64,000 nucleotides of DNA from Marinicella sp. GTDB lineage: Bacteria > Pseudomonadota > Gammaproteobacteria > Xanthomonadales > Marinicellaceae. The position numbers and the translations under genes were made by a program. Where the stretch lies: NCBI GenBank assembly GCA_028284365.1, contig JANQRW010000010.1:20769-84768 (forward strand). The letters run 5' to 3'. Below, piece by piece: positions 55,695 to 64,000 of this stretch. The notes under the pieces are model-generated. The model searched no databases and was not told where the DNA came from. It saw nothing but the letters and a program-made list of their open reading frames with translations. Every line of letters begins with the position of its first letter. The first letter of the stretch is position 1.

Positions 55695-55774
55695 GGGTGG
55701 GTCAAAGATAATAGCTTTGATTTAAAAAGATGGACATTTTACCAGCCTGCTTACAGTGCTGCGACAGAAAACTT

Positions 55775-56602
55775 ATGAACCCAGTAAATTACCGACATAT
55801 TATTGCCAGTGCTTTATTAGAAGACATTCAGTCTGGCGACCTAACCAGTGAAGCCATATTCCCACCCGAACAAATGTGTAGTGCCCAATTGATCGCTAAA
55901 CAAGCAGGTGTAGTCGCAGGCATTAAAGTATTTAAAGAATCATTTTTACTGTTTGATTCCACTGTTGAAGTTGAGTTACTGTTCAAAGATGGCGAACGCT
56001 GTGAAAACCGTGATGTGATCGCACGAATCAAAGGACCGATACTGTCGGTATTGGGCGCAGAACGGGTCGCACTTAACCTGTTACAACGCATGAGTGGCAT
56101 TGCTACCCTGACTAACCAGTTTGTGCAGTTGGCACAGGGTAAATGTAAAATTTTGGACACCCGTAAAACCGCACCCAACTTAAGGGTGCTGGATAAATGG
56201 GCAGTGACTTTAGGCGGGGGTGTTAATCATCGACATGGCCTGTATGATATGGCCATGCTCAAAGAAAATCACATCAAAGCTGCTGGAGGTATCACCCAAG
56301 CAGTGAATAGGTTGATTGATTATGACAACCACAGGCGTCCCATTGAAGTCGAAGTGACCAATTTAGATGAATTACGCGAAGCACTGACTTGCCCGGTTGA
56401 TCGAATCATGTTGGATAATATGGACAACGAAACCATGAGTGAAGCGGTGAAAATAACCGCTGATAAAATTGACCTTGAAGCCTCAGGTAATGTTAATCTG
56501 GACACCATAGAAGGCATCTCACTGACAGGGGTTGATTATGTTTCTATAGGTGCCCTGACCCATTCAGTTAAAGCCATGGATTACAGCCTTTTAGTGGTGT
56601 AA
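55775..56602 (+). CDS. nadC: Nicotinate-nucleotide pyrophosphorylase (carboxylating)
   Basis: 275 residues from the ATG at 55775. An upstream ATG at 55730 would add 15 residues with no family match. Conserved pieces are LLEDIQSGDLTSEAI, ERVALNLLQRMSGIATLT, CKILDTRKTAPNLR and the metal and phosphate site EVEVTNLDEL. It converts quinolinate and PRPP to nicotinate mononucleotide. First gene of an NAD operon. Confidence 0.95.
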   Translation: MNPVNYRHIIASALLEDIQSGDLTSEAIFPPEQMCSAQLIAKQAGVVAGIKVFKESFLLFDSTVEVELLFKDGERCENRDVIARIKGPILSVLGAERVALNLLQRMSGIATLTNQFVQLAQGKCKILDTRKTAPNLRVLDKWAVTLGGGVNHRHGLYDMAMLKENHIKAAGGITQAVNRLIDYDNHRRPIEVEVTNLDELREALTCPVDRIMLDNMDNETMSEAVKITADKIDLEASGNVNLDTIEGISLTGVDYVSIGALTHSVKAMDYSLLVV

Positions 56603-56618
56603 GTGGAGTGATATAAAA

Positions 56619-58259
56619 ATGAAACAACCTGACATCAATATCGCCATGTCCCAACTCAACATCAAAGTTGGAGATTTGGCCGGTAATAAATGCCTGATCC
56701 TAGACGCGATTCAAGAGGCCAAGAATGAAAACGTGGATTTATTGGTGTTCACAGAATTGACCATTTGTGGTTATCCACCTGAAGATTTGTTGTTCCATCA
56801 ACAATTTTTAGACGACTGTCACACCACCATCAAAGCAATTGCCGACCACACCGAAAACATCACCATCGTTATTGGCTTCCCACGTAACCACCCCAATGAG
56901 CCAGAGTTACGCCACAACTCAGCAGCTTTGATTCAAGATGGCCAGATCAAGATGGTTTATGACAAACATAAACTACCTAATTATCTGGTGTTTGATGAAA
57001 AACGTTACTTCACTCCCGGTAATCACGATGGCATCGCCGAAGTCACCATCAATGGCCAATTGCTTAATATTGGTGTGACGATTTGTGAAGATATTTGGTA
57101 TGAAGCTGAACCTGTTGTCTATCAAGCAGAACAAGGAGTTGATTTACTGGTCAACATTTCAGCCTCCCCTTATGCCACAGGTAAAATCAGCAGCCGAATT
57201 AAAATGCTGCAAAGGCGTGCCAAGAGTTATGCCACACCATTGGTGTACTGTAATTTGGTGGGTGGTCAAGATGAGTTAATCTTTGATGGCACCAGCTGTG
57301 CCATTGATGCCCAAGGTGAGATTCTTACCTTGGCACCATCTTTTGATGCCGCTTTTATCGCCTTTAATTTCGCAACTCCAAAGCTCAACATCACAACACC
57401 TGAATCAAAAGACGCTGAACTTTATGACGCACTGGTGACATGTACCCGCGACTATTTTCAAAAAAATGGTTTCACCCAAGCTGTATTGGGGTTATCAGGT
57501 GGCATCGATTCAGCATTAACTGCTGTCATTGCTGCAGATGCATTAGGCGCAGAACATGTAACTGGTGTCTTGATGCCGTCTAAATTTTCATCGGACCATT
57601 CCATCAATGATGCTCAGGTTTTAGCAGACACTTTGGGTATGAAAAGTGTACTGATGCCAATTAAAACCATGCACGAAGCTTTTCACCAACAGTTAGCACC
57701 ACAATTTGAGGATTATTTTAAAGGTCAAACCGATGAAAACATCCAAGCCCGCATTCGTGGCACTTTATTGATGGCTTTTTCCAACAACCAAAATGCCATC
57801 CTGTTGTGTACCAGTAACAAAAGTGAAACCTCTGTTGGTTACACCACCTTGTACGGAGATATGGCTGGTGGCTTTGCACCGATTAAAGATTTATTCAAAC
57901 TACAAGTCTATGCTTTGTGCGAATACCGCAACAGCATTGACCCAGCAGGCCCTGTGATTCCACAAAACACCATCACCAAACCACCTTCGGCTGAACTCAG
58001 GCCTGATCAAAAAGATTCTGACTCCTTACCCGAGTATGAGATCCTGGATCAAATTTTAGAAGCTTATCTGCATGACCATAAAGATGCTGAACAAATTGCC
58101 AAAGCGTTGAACCAGGATTTGGCTTTGATCACCAAGGTTTTGAAAATGGTAGACCGCAATGAGTACAAACGACAACAAGCCGCACCCGGACCTCGAGTGA
58201 CACAAATGGCTTTCGGCAAAGACCGCCGCATGCCAATAACCAATGGTTTTGTGCATTGA
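56619..58259 (+). CDS. nadE: Glutamine-dependent NAD+ synthetase
   Basis: 546 residues. The N-terminal nitrilase-like glutaminase has Glu in VFTELTICGYPP (near 46), Lys in YDKHKLPNY and Cys in VTICEDIWYE (near 152). The synthetase domain starts near 270 with the ATP P-loop GLSGGIDSALT near 290. It makes NAD+ from deamido-NAD+, so it works with nadC and the adenylyltransferase-like gene that follow the same pathway. 16 bp after nadC. Confidence 0.95.
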   Translation: MKQPDINIAMSQLNIKVGDLAGNKCLILDAIQEAKNENVDLLVFTELTICGYPPEDLLFHQQFLDDCHTTIKAIADHTENITIVIGFPRNHPNEPELRHNSAALIQDGQIKMVYDKHKLPNYLVFDEKRYFTPGNHDGIAEVTINGQLLNIGVTICEDIWYEAEPVVYQAEQGVDLLVNISASPYATGKISSRIKMLQRRAKSYATPLVYCNLVGGQDELIFDGTSCAIDAQGEILTLAPSFDAAFIAFNFATPKLNITTPESKDAELYDALVTCTRDYFQKNGFTQAVLGLSGGIDSALTAVIAADALGAEHVTGVLMPSKFSSDHSINDAQVLADTLGMKSVLMPIKTMHEAFHQQLAPQFEDYFKGQTDENIQARIRGTLLMAFSNNQNAILLCTSNKSETSVGYTTLYGDMAGGFAPIKDLFKLQVYALCEYRNSIDPAGPVIPQNTITKPPSAELRPDQKDSDSLPEYEILDQILEAYLHDHKDAEQIAKALNQDLALITKVLKMVDRNEYKRQQAAPGPRVTQMAFGKDRRMPITNGFVH

Positions 58260-58267
58260 TCAAATAA

Positions 58268-58930
58268 ATGACCTCAAGCTCATATACTTTACTTTTTGGG
58301 TTAACTGCTGACCCCATTCACAAAGGTCATGAACAAGTGGTGCTGAATAGTTTTACTTATGCCAAAGAACACAAAATCGATGTAGAACAATTCCTGTTAG
58401 TGCCTACTTATCAACCTAACTTGGTTGCCAACAAGAGGCAGCCACGGACACCATTCAAACATCGTTTTCAAATGTGTGAAATGGTCGCTGAACACATAAG
58501 AAAAAAGTTAAATTATCCAGTATATGTTACTGATATTGAAAAGAAATTATTTGAATTAAATGGCATCAAAAGTTACAGTTACGACACTTTGCAGGCCACC
58601 TTGACTGAAAATAAACTGTTCGTATTAAGTGCAGATCATTTTGCTGGGCGGTGGCCTAAGTTCAGAAAGTGGTACAAATGGCAACAACTGGTTAAAGAAA
58701 ATGGTCTGCTGATTCACCAAAGACCCGGCCATGATGTCAACTTGAACTTCATCAAACAACTAAAAGCAATAAACCAAAATGTATTCGTGGTATCAGATTT
58801 ACCTCAAGTTGATATATCTTCTACAAAATTACGCAGCCAGCTAAAAAACATTTTACCGCTGGCACAAAACGCCATATCAAAAGATGTATTGAAATACATC
58901 AGACAAAACAAACTTTATTCCAAAAAATAA
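58268..58930 (+). CDS. Nicotinate-nucleotide adenylyltransferase-like protein
   Basis: 220 residues with nucleotidyltransferase signatures: the first, FGLTADPIHKGHEQVV (9-24), includes His-X-Gly-His, and VDISSTKLRSQL near 188 is the ISSTXXR motif. It should convert nicotinate mononucleotide to deamido-NAD+, the missing step between nadC and nadE. Divergence from typical NadD (PRTPFKHR and a long SADHFAGRWPKFRKW) keeps the name open. Followed immediately by dispersed repeat copy B. Confidence 0.75.
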   Translation: MTSSSYTLLFGLTADPIHKGHEQVVLNSFTYAKEHKIDVEQFLLVPTYQPNLVANKRQPRTPFKHRFQMCEMVAEHIRKKLNYPVYVTDIEKKLFELNGIKSYSYDTLQATLTENKLFVLSADHFAGRWPKFRKWYKWQQLVKENGLLIHQRPGHDVNLNFIKQLKAINQNVFVVSDLPQVDISSTKLRSQLKNILPLAQNAISKDVLKYIRQNKLYSKK

Positions 58931-59057
58931 GGAAAGCTGCTGAGCAGCTTGACCCGCCGAGCTGGTTAGGCAGAATATGAAATCATGACGGTTTGCCGCA
59001 GGCAAGAAGCCTTGATGTAATGCTCGATTAGCCGTGAGCAAAGGCTAGGTTATGAAC
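58931..59057 (+). repeat. Dispersed intergenic repeat, copy B (about 127 bp)
   Basis: The first 44 bp match copy A at 12877 (one difference). The 3' part, from CTGGTTAGGCAGA to CCGTGAGCAAAGGCTAGGT, matches copy C at 63911-64000 with substitutions: both have AAGAAGC(C/T)TT(G/A)ATGTAATG and AGCCGTGAGC. It starts 1 bp after the adenylyltransferase stop and runs to the gene fragment that follows. Confidence 0.82.
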
Positions 59058-59061
59058 CTCA

Positions 59062-59364
59062 ATGGGCGTACCAAGAAATCAACTTCCACACTGGGATGAT
59101 ATTCAAATCATGGCTGCACAAATGGCAACCAAGCCTTTAATGGAAGATGTTGAAGTAGGAACAGAATTAATCATTGGCCCCAATGCCAAGAAACCACTCA
59201 AGCTTGACATACCCTTGTTTGTATCAGATATGAGTTTTGGTGCCTTGTCTGAAGAAGCTAAAATTGCATTAGCCAAAGGTGCCGAATTAGCTGGCACGGG
59301 TATTTGTTCGGGTGAAGGCGGCATGCTTCCAGAAGAACAACAAGCCAACTCTAGATACTTTTAG
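59062..59364 (+). pseudogene. Fragment of an FMN-binding glutamate synthase-like gene
   Basis: About 100 codons from an internal part of the large-subunit family: VPRNQLPHWDDIQ, DIPLFVSDMSFGALSEEAK and CSGEGGMLPEEQQANSRYF, with a stop directly after. Full proteins of this family have about 500 residues or more, so both ends are missing. The segment is joined to another gene fragment. No function expected. Confidence 0.85.
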
Positions 59365-59515
59365 TGGAATCGCCAAATCAAATTTCAAGCTGGGCAGAAT
59401 TGAAGAAGCGATAGAGGCCATTGAGAAAGCAAAAAATCATGCTCATTCTGTTCGTGCAATATCACTGTATCAAGCCAGATATGATTATTTAAAAACACAA
59501 CAAAACATAAATTAA
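59340..59515 (+). pseudogene. C-terminal fragment of a TPR protein
   Basis: In another frame than the preceding fragment, about 55 codons read TFSGIAKSNFKLGRIEEAIE and a following helix (EKAKNHAHSVRAISLYQARY), the pattern of a tetratricopeptide repeat, ending in a stop at 59513. It has no start or N-terminal part. The junction lies near CTAGATACTTTTAG, so the deletion or rearrangement fused two unrelated genes. Confidence 0.75.
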
Positions 59516-59571
59516 CCTTTCTCTATACCAGGTGATAGAATCGTGTTTTTATACATTTCAAATTTTCATAT

Positions 59572-60159
59572 ATGCAACACATCCTTTGTATTTCTAATCA
59601 AACAGTTAAAAGTGCTCTCTCTGGTGAAGGATTCATCAAAACCAATCAAGATATCTTTGATTTAAACCAAATCTGGATAGGCCCAAGACCTCACCTTGAA
59701 GAAGATGAAAGCTACAAACAAATCATTCCATACATCATCCTCTCACACCAAGGCAAAATTGCAGTCTATCAAAGAACAAAAAAAGGTGGTGAGCGCCGCT
59801 TGCACAACCTTAATTCAATAGGTTTTGGTGGCCATATAGATGCTTTCGACTTAGCTTATAACACCGATGGCATCATTGATTTAGACCAAACCATAGAAGC
59901 CTCTGCACAAAGAGAGATTGACGAAGAATTAATCATCTCAGATATCGCTAGTAAAACAAAATTAGGTTATATCATTGACAACAGCAATCCTGTTGGGCGT
60001 GTGCACATTGGGGTGGTTGAAAGGTGGGAATTATCAACCGCAGACATTCGCAGTAATGAAGATGAAATCAAAGTACTCGGATTGTTTGAAATAGAAACCA
60101 TCAAAGCCATGGATGATGCCATGGAAAACTGGAGTGAACATATAATTAGCGGATTATAA
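59572..60159 (+). CDS. Nudix hydrolase family protein
   Basis: 195 residues. A Nudix box can be seen with an insertion: SIGFGGHIDAFD near 80-91 and then the core REIDEELIISD near 120, where the usual form is GX5EX7REUXEE. YIILSHQGKIAVYQR before it is the strand of the fold. It probably hydrolyses a nucleoside diphosphate derivative. The insertion makes the substrate uncertain. It stands alone after the decayed region. Confidence 0.68.
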   Translation: MQHILCISNQTVKSALSGEGFIKTNQDIFDLNQIWIGPRPHLEEDESYKQIIPYIILSHQGKIAVYQRTKKGGERRLHNLNSIGFGGHIDAFDLAYNTDGIIDLDQTIEASAQREIDEELIISDIASKTKLGYIIDNSNPVGRVHIGVVERWELSTADIRSNEDEIKVLGLFEIETIKAMDDAMENWSEHIISGL

Positions 60160-60177
60160 ATTCCACCCCAAAATACG

Positions 60178-60231
60178 TTTCAACTCTGCTTAATGATCAT
60201 GAAAAAAATCACCAATTAAGCAGCGTTGAAG
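60178..60231. terminator. Inverted repeat between Nudix and peptidase genes
   Basis: Nine perfect pairs (CTGCTTAAT with ATTAAGCAG) extended by four more after one mismatch, with a 20-base loop. It lies in the gap between convergent genes and could stop transcription from both, though no strong T tract follows. Confidence 0.45.
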
Positions 60232-60265
60232 TTTTGAAATTTACCAACCTTTTCTTATGAGATGG

Positions 60266-62293
60266 TTATTCTGCCAACTTGTATTTATCAAACCAGGCTA
60301 AAATACTGGCTACTTTGGCCACCAGATTACTGGGGCGACTGGCGATGCCATGACTGGCTCCAGGAATTCTGACCATGGCTGCATCTACTTGTTGTATTTT
60401 TAGCGCTGCGTAGTATTGCTCGGATTCCGCAATCGGAGTGCGATGATCCTCTTCACCAGTTAGCAGCATGGTTGGTGTTGTCACATTACCCACATATGAC
60501 AATGGCGACCTCCTCAGGTAGTTTTCAGCGCCTTCCCAAGGCTTATTTGGAAACCAGTATTTATAGAAAAAACCAGGGTTATCGGCGTACAACACAAAAC
60601 TGATCCAGTTAATCACAGGTTTAGCAACTACAGCAGCTTTAAAACGATCAGTGTGGCCGATGATCCAAGCCGTTAAGACACCACCGCCACTGCCACCAGT
60701 CACAAACAACTGTTCCTCATCAACAAAACCCATTGCAATCGCTTTATCAACACCAGACATCAAATCATGATAATCATTGTTTGGATAATCATGATGAATC
60801 AGGTTTGCAAATTCTTCACCATAACCCGTACTGCCTCTGGGGTTAGCGTACAAAACAACATAACCCGCGGCTGCAAACAGTTGTACCTCAGCTGAAAAAA
60901 CTGAACCATAACTGGCAAATGGACCACCATGAATTTCCAGGATCATGGGATATTTCTTCGCTGGATCAAAATCAGGAGGTGTAACCAACCACCCTTGTAC
61001 ACCACGTTGATCTACAGATGATTTCCAGCGTATCTCTTGAACCTGACCTAATGTCTTATAACTGAATAAGTCGTCATTAACTTTTGTTAATCGGCGCATT
61101 TTATTATTTTCCATCACAGCTAAATCAGCGGGATGTGCAGTACCGCCTAAAGTCATGGCAATGCGATTGTTCCGTGAAACTGAAAATGCAGCGGCATTGT
61201 ATGGTCTACCCAGCGATAATCCACCCAGATTTTCAGCCACATCAATCACTTTACCCGACGACTTGAGCAACCCCAACTTACCATCACCACTGCTTGTGTA
61301 TTGAACATACAAACCTTCAGAGTCTGAGGCCCATGCCATCGATTGGACCGAACGATCTAAATTTTCTGAAACCAACTCATGCTTATCACCATTGACATCC
61401 ATAACATAGAGCTTGCGCACTGTATGTCCTTGAAAGCTGTCATCAAAACCTACATAAGCCAACTTTTTACCATCGGGTGATAATTGTGCATTGGTATCAG
61501 GTCCGAACCTGTCAGTCAGTTTTTTTATACTTAAATCGTTCAGTTGTAGCTCGTAAATTTCACTGTTTAAAGGTTCTAACTCATGCTTATCGTGTAAGTT
61601 TGCAGTGAAGTAAACAGACTCCTTATCTGCTGACCAAACAGGTGATTGGTGATTATGTGCCGAATCTGTTAGTTGACGTGGAGTACCCCCATCAATTGAA
61701 AGGCTGAAGATTTGTTGGTTACCTGCGGGTAAAAAGCCACGACCATCAGCACGATAAGTCATGTCATCAATATAAACTGGTGGTTTATTCCATTTTGCAC
61801 CTTCTGGTTTAGCCGGCATTTTGATCAGAGGTTTTTTTACTTTGGGCACAAACTGAGTAAATACCAGGTGTTTATCATCACGCGACCAAGAAACTTGGTT
61901 CGGTGCATACTTTGTATTGGTCAATGGCACTGCTTCCCTGGTGTCCATCCACATCAAATAAAGTTTGGTTTTATCATCAGCATGGTTGGACAAATAGACA
62001 ATCTTTTTGCCATCATTCGACCACCGGGCAGCCCTGGCAGTGTGGTTGCCTGATGTAATTGGCCGATTATTTTTACCATCAAAATCAATTAACCACAGAT
62101 TGCTGTGATTTTTATCCGTCATCACATCTTTAAAGTTACGGGTATATATGATTTGTTTGCCATCAGGCGAAATTTGTGGATCTGAAACATATTCCAGATT
62201 AAAAACATCCAACAATTCAAGTTGATTTGACTTCTGTGCCAAGGAAGTGCCATAGAGAAATAACAAAGGAATTAATTGAAAAAATACTTTCAT
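60266..62293 (-). CDS. S9-family prolyl oligopeptidase-like peptidase, exported
   Basis: 675 residues with a signal peptide (MKVFFQLIPLLFLYGTSLAQ). Residues 30-400 contain repeated beta-propeller motifs of WD40/TolB type (SPDGKQIIYTR, SNDGKKIVYLS, SRDDKHLVFTQ). The C-terminal alpha/beta hydrolase has nucleophile Ser in TGGSGGGVLTAW (near 534), Asp in GEEDHRTP (near 616) and His in GASHGIAS (near 646). It likely trims short peptides in the periplasm, as acylaminoacyl or dipeptidyl peptidases do. A second peptidase or transport gene is not adjacent. Confidence 0.88.
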   Translation of the reverse strand: MKVFFQLIPLLFLYGTSLAQKSNQLELLDVFNLEYVSDPQISPDGKQIIYTRNFKDVMTDKNHSNLWLIDFDGKNNRPITSGNHTARAARWSNDGKKIVYLSNHADDKTKLYLMWMDTREAVPLTNTKYAPNQVSWSRDDKHLVFTQFVPKVKKPLIKMPAKPEGAKWNKPPVYIDDMTYRADGRGFLPAGNQQIFSLSIDGGTPRQLTDSAHNHQSPVWSADKESVYFTANLHDKHELEPLNSEIYELQLNDLSIKKLTDRFGPDTNAQLSPDGKKLAYVGFDDSFQGHTVRKLYVMDVNGDKHELVSENLDRSVQSMAWASDSEGLYVQYTSSGDGKLGLLKSSGKVIDVAENLGGLSLGRPYNAAAFSVSRNNRIAMTLGGTAHPADLAVMENNKMRRLTKVNDDLFSYKTLGQVQEIRWKSSVDQRGVQGWLVTPPDFDPAKKYPMILEIHGGPFASYGSVFSAEVQLFAAAGYVVLYANPRGSTGYGEEFANLIHHDYPNNDYHDLMSGVDKAIAMGFVDEEQLFVTGGSGGGVLTAWIIGHTDRFKAAVVAKPVINWISFVLYADNPGFFYKYWFPNKPWEGAENYLRRSPLSYVGNVTTPTMLLTGEEDHRTPIAESEQYYAALKIQQVDAAMVRIPGASHGIASRPSNLVAKVASILAWFDKYKLAE

Positions 62294-62376
62294 GATTGTT
62301 TAACAGTTTTAATGATTTATGAGTATAAACCACCATGCAGGTTAATCGAAAGAGAAGTCAATATTGATCTAAATTT

Positions 62377-62871
62377 TTAGTGTTCTTCTTGATAAGGGTT
62401 GATCGCATTCTTAGCACAAAACTGACCAGCTAAATAACCTGAATATACCACTAAAAACCAAACCCAAACTGAATGACCTTCTATCTTGTTCAACCAATAA
62501 GCTGGCCATGAAATAGCAACAACAAAATTCATAATTGAGTTAACAAATAAATTAACCAAATCACTGATACCAAGTGAAGTAACAGTTTCGAGCAGACTGC
62601 CTTGGCTGGTAAAAAAGTCCACCACCTCACGAAATTCCACCACCAGATAAGTCAATACAGCCACCACTCCATAGAAACCACCACCAAAGGACATCCACTT
62701 TGACATCAACACGTTTTGTGGCGACCAGTCATCATCTTTTATTTTTTTATCTAACACAGCCTCTTCATCATTTTCATTCAAGAATTCGGTGCCGTACTGC
62801 TTGTGTACCAAATAATATAGGATCAGACTGACTGCGGCAGTACTCAAAAATGCAATAACTAACTGAAACAT
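62377..62871 (-). CDS. Small membrane protein of unknown function
   Basis: 164 residues. One helix at the N-terminus (about 3-23), an acidic cytosolic stretch (NENDEEAVLDKKIKDDDWSP) and two or three further helices, one of them WMSFGGGFYGVVAVLTYLVV. Not recognised. It lies 16 bp after the lipoprotein gene and is probably cotranscribed with it. Confidence 0.7.
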   Translation of the reverse strand: MFQLVIAFLSTAAVSLILYYLVHKQYGTEFLNENDEEAVLDKKIKDDDWSPQNVLMSKWMSFGGGFYGVVAVLTYLVVEFREVVDFFTSQGSLLETVTSLGISDLVNLFVNSIMNFVVAISWPAYWLNKIEGHSVWVWFLVVYSGYLAGQFCAKNAINPYQEEH

Positions 62872-62886
62872 AATTTATCGACTGTA

Positions 62887-63525
62887 TTACTTTCGATCAA
62901 ATACATAAGGGCCATTAACAGCACCCCAGACTTGCTTATCATCGGCATCAAACCCTTGATCCCAACTGGTGATTCCAGATGAACCAAGCACCACTCTTGA
63001 CGTCGCATATACCGCACCACGAAGCTGACTCAAACACTCTTTTTTAACTGTACTGCCAGCATATGAGCCATCATCCTGCTTTTCCAAGACAACCGCACAA
63101 CCCGTTCTTAATTTCAGCTTTTCAGGTTTTAATCCAACCAGTAAATCAGGCTTTTCATATGCACCAATAACCGCTTTAGGGTCAGGTAATTCGTATACAG
63201 CACTACTGAATTTATTATTGTCTAAAACTGTAAGGTGATAAATGCGTTGTCGATAAGGCTTATCCAACATACTTCCTACAGCTTGTTCCACATACAACCA
63301 ATAACCATCATTCGATTCAATCCAAATAGGTAACATTTTCAAACTGATGTGGTAATAGTTTTCATCTTCCTGCGATTGACGCAAACTGTTAAACTCACCT
63401 GACATCAAATTGGCAAGTCGCTTCAAATCATCACTTGAAGATGATGTCATTTTAGGTTGGTGCTGACAAGCCACCAATAACAACAACCCACCTAAAACGA
63501 TGGCATTGCGCAAAATAAATCTCAT
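62887..63525 (-). CDS. CpeT/CpcT-like lipoprotein
   Basis: 212 residues from the ATG at 63525; the TTG at 63558 would precede the signal peptide. The lipobox LLLLVACQ makes it a lipoprotein. The mature part shows CpeT family traits: LANLMSGEFNSLRQS, YWLYVEQAV and YRQRIYHL near 55-105, GCAVVLEK and VWGAVNGPYVFDR at the end. In cyanobacteria such proteins attach bilins to phycobiliproteins; here no bilin-binding partner is present, so the role is unknown. Confidence 0.78.
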   Translation of the reverse strand: MRFILRNAIVLGGLLLLVACQHQPKMTSSSSDDLKRLANLMSGEFNSLRQSQEDENYYHISLKMLPIWIESNDGYWLYVEQAVGSMLDKPYRQRIYHLTVLDNNKFSSAVYELPDPKAVIGAYEKPDLLVGLKPEKLKLRTGCAVVLEKQDDGSYAGSTVKKECLSQLRGAVYATSRVVLGSSGITSWDQGFDADDKQVWGAVNGPYVFDRK

Positions 63526-64000
63526 CCTTTTTAACTCAAATAAAATATATTCTACCAAAGCTCATTTGAGATAACAGTGCCAAAAGCACCAGTATTGAAG
63601 AATCAAATCCTTAAAGGTTAATCCTGCTCTGAAAAACCCTCTATTTGTTTGTATACAATCAAAGAATATATTAAAGGAATAACCCCAGCCGCTACTAAAA
63701 AGGCAATTTAAATTTGTACCGGCCAACTCATTAAAGCACCTACATAAGAGAGCTGATGATTGGCTCGACCAGCGCAGGTAATGAAAGATTGGCGGTTTTA
63801 TCGGAGATAAAGAAGCCAGTTTTGAATACCGTGGCGCGTGCAGGCAATGAGGGCATGGCGGTTTACCTGAAAGGTGTGAAGCCCTGCTTGAATACCGTAG
63901 GGCGTGCTCTTGGTTAGGCAGAGAGTGGAATTAAAGCGGTTTTGCAAAGCAAAGAAGCTTTAATGTAATGAACAATCAGCCGTGAGCGAAGGCCAGGTGA
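63526..64000. other. Terminal intergenic region with repeats
   Basis: No gene is recognised up to the window end. It has a pair of related segments: GAAGCCAGTTTTGAATACCGTGG near 63810 and GAAGCCCTGCTTGAATACCGTAG near 63880, about 68 bp apart, before repeat copy C. Confidence 0.55.
63911..64000 (+). repeat. Dispersed intergenic repeat, copy C (cut by window end)
   Basis: TGGTTAGGCAGA followed by the AAGAAGCTTTAATGTAATG and CAGCCGTGAGCGAAGGCCAG elements, in the same order and nearly the same spacing as copy B at 58963-59057. It diverges in between. Confidence 0.75.

Noticed and set aside
55695..55774. FMN riboswitch upstream of ribD.
   Set aside because: Only 35-80 bp separate ribD from the divergent nadC start, with no RFN-element sequence.
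62887..63525. Phycobilin lyase involved in photosynthesis.
   Set aside because: Family likeness to CpeT only; no phycobiliprotein or bilin genes are seen and it is a lipoprotein.

Overview
The window reads as an AT-rich (roughly 40% GC by eye) gammaproteobacterial chromosome. The order yceD-rpmF-plsX-fabH-fabD-fabG-acpP-fabF-pabC-mltG, MiaE, an Fe-type superoxide dismutase and an RND pump all fit Gammaproteobacteria. An AmpD with an insertion before its last zinc ligand and an S9 peptidase point towards the Xanthomonadales or Marinicella side. The genus is a guess.

Layout. 1-8859 (minus strand) is the fatty-acid and envelope operon ending in folate genes (pabB, pabC) and a cut-off mltG. 9065-12751 holds ampD, tesB, a YitT-type membrane protein and an NhaC-type antiporter. 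A tRNA-Ser(GGA) gene lies at 13006-13096, and its last 14 bases recur at 33432-33445. These two copies bound a 20.3-kb integrative element with a tyrosine integrase, an AlpA-type regulator, a RecA-fold ATPase beside a palindrome-rich region that may be an origin, a large type III-like restriction-modification pair, an XRE regulator and a DUF3883 nuclease-like protein. Its most unusual cargo (21716-29502) is a very AT-rich biosynthetic cluster. One arm has a 66-residue small protein and an adenylate-forming ligase broken by an A10 slippery tract. The divergent arm is a tightly overlapping six-gene operon: methyltransferase, PhyH oxygenase, homocitrate-synthase-like/cupin fusion, second methyltransferase-like protein, glutamine-hydrolysing asparagine-synthetase homologue and TauD-like oxygenase. 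I do not recognise the cluster as a known pathway.

33446-64000 returns to chromosome: a 170-bp tandem repeat, a glycosyltransferase-like gene, miaE, a NarL-type two-component system, an exported protein with an internal duplication, fumC, sodB, a sulfotransferase, an RND efflux pair, a Tat-exported amidohydrolase, and a two-gene surface-protein unit (collagen-like protein plus C-terminally anchored partner). Then come the riboflavin operon (ribD-ribE-ribBA-ribH-ribA), an NAD operon (nadC-nadE-nadD-like), two fused gene remnants, a Nudix protein, an S9 peptidase, a small membrane protein and a CpeT-like lipoprotein. A dispersed intergenic repeat family occurs at three places (12877, 58931, 63911).

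How it fits together. The backbone is housekeeping (membrane lipid, folate, flavin and NAD supply). The element adds DNA defence and a small-molecule or peptide-modification pathway in which ligation, condensation, amidation, methylation and Fe(II)/2-oxoglutarate oxidation are probably coupled through overlapping genes.
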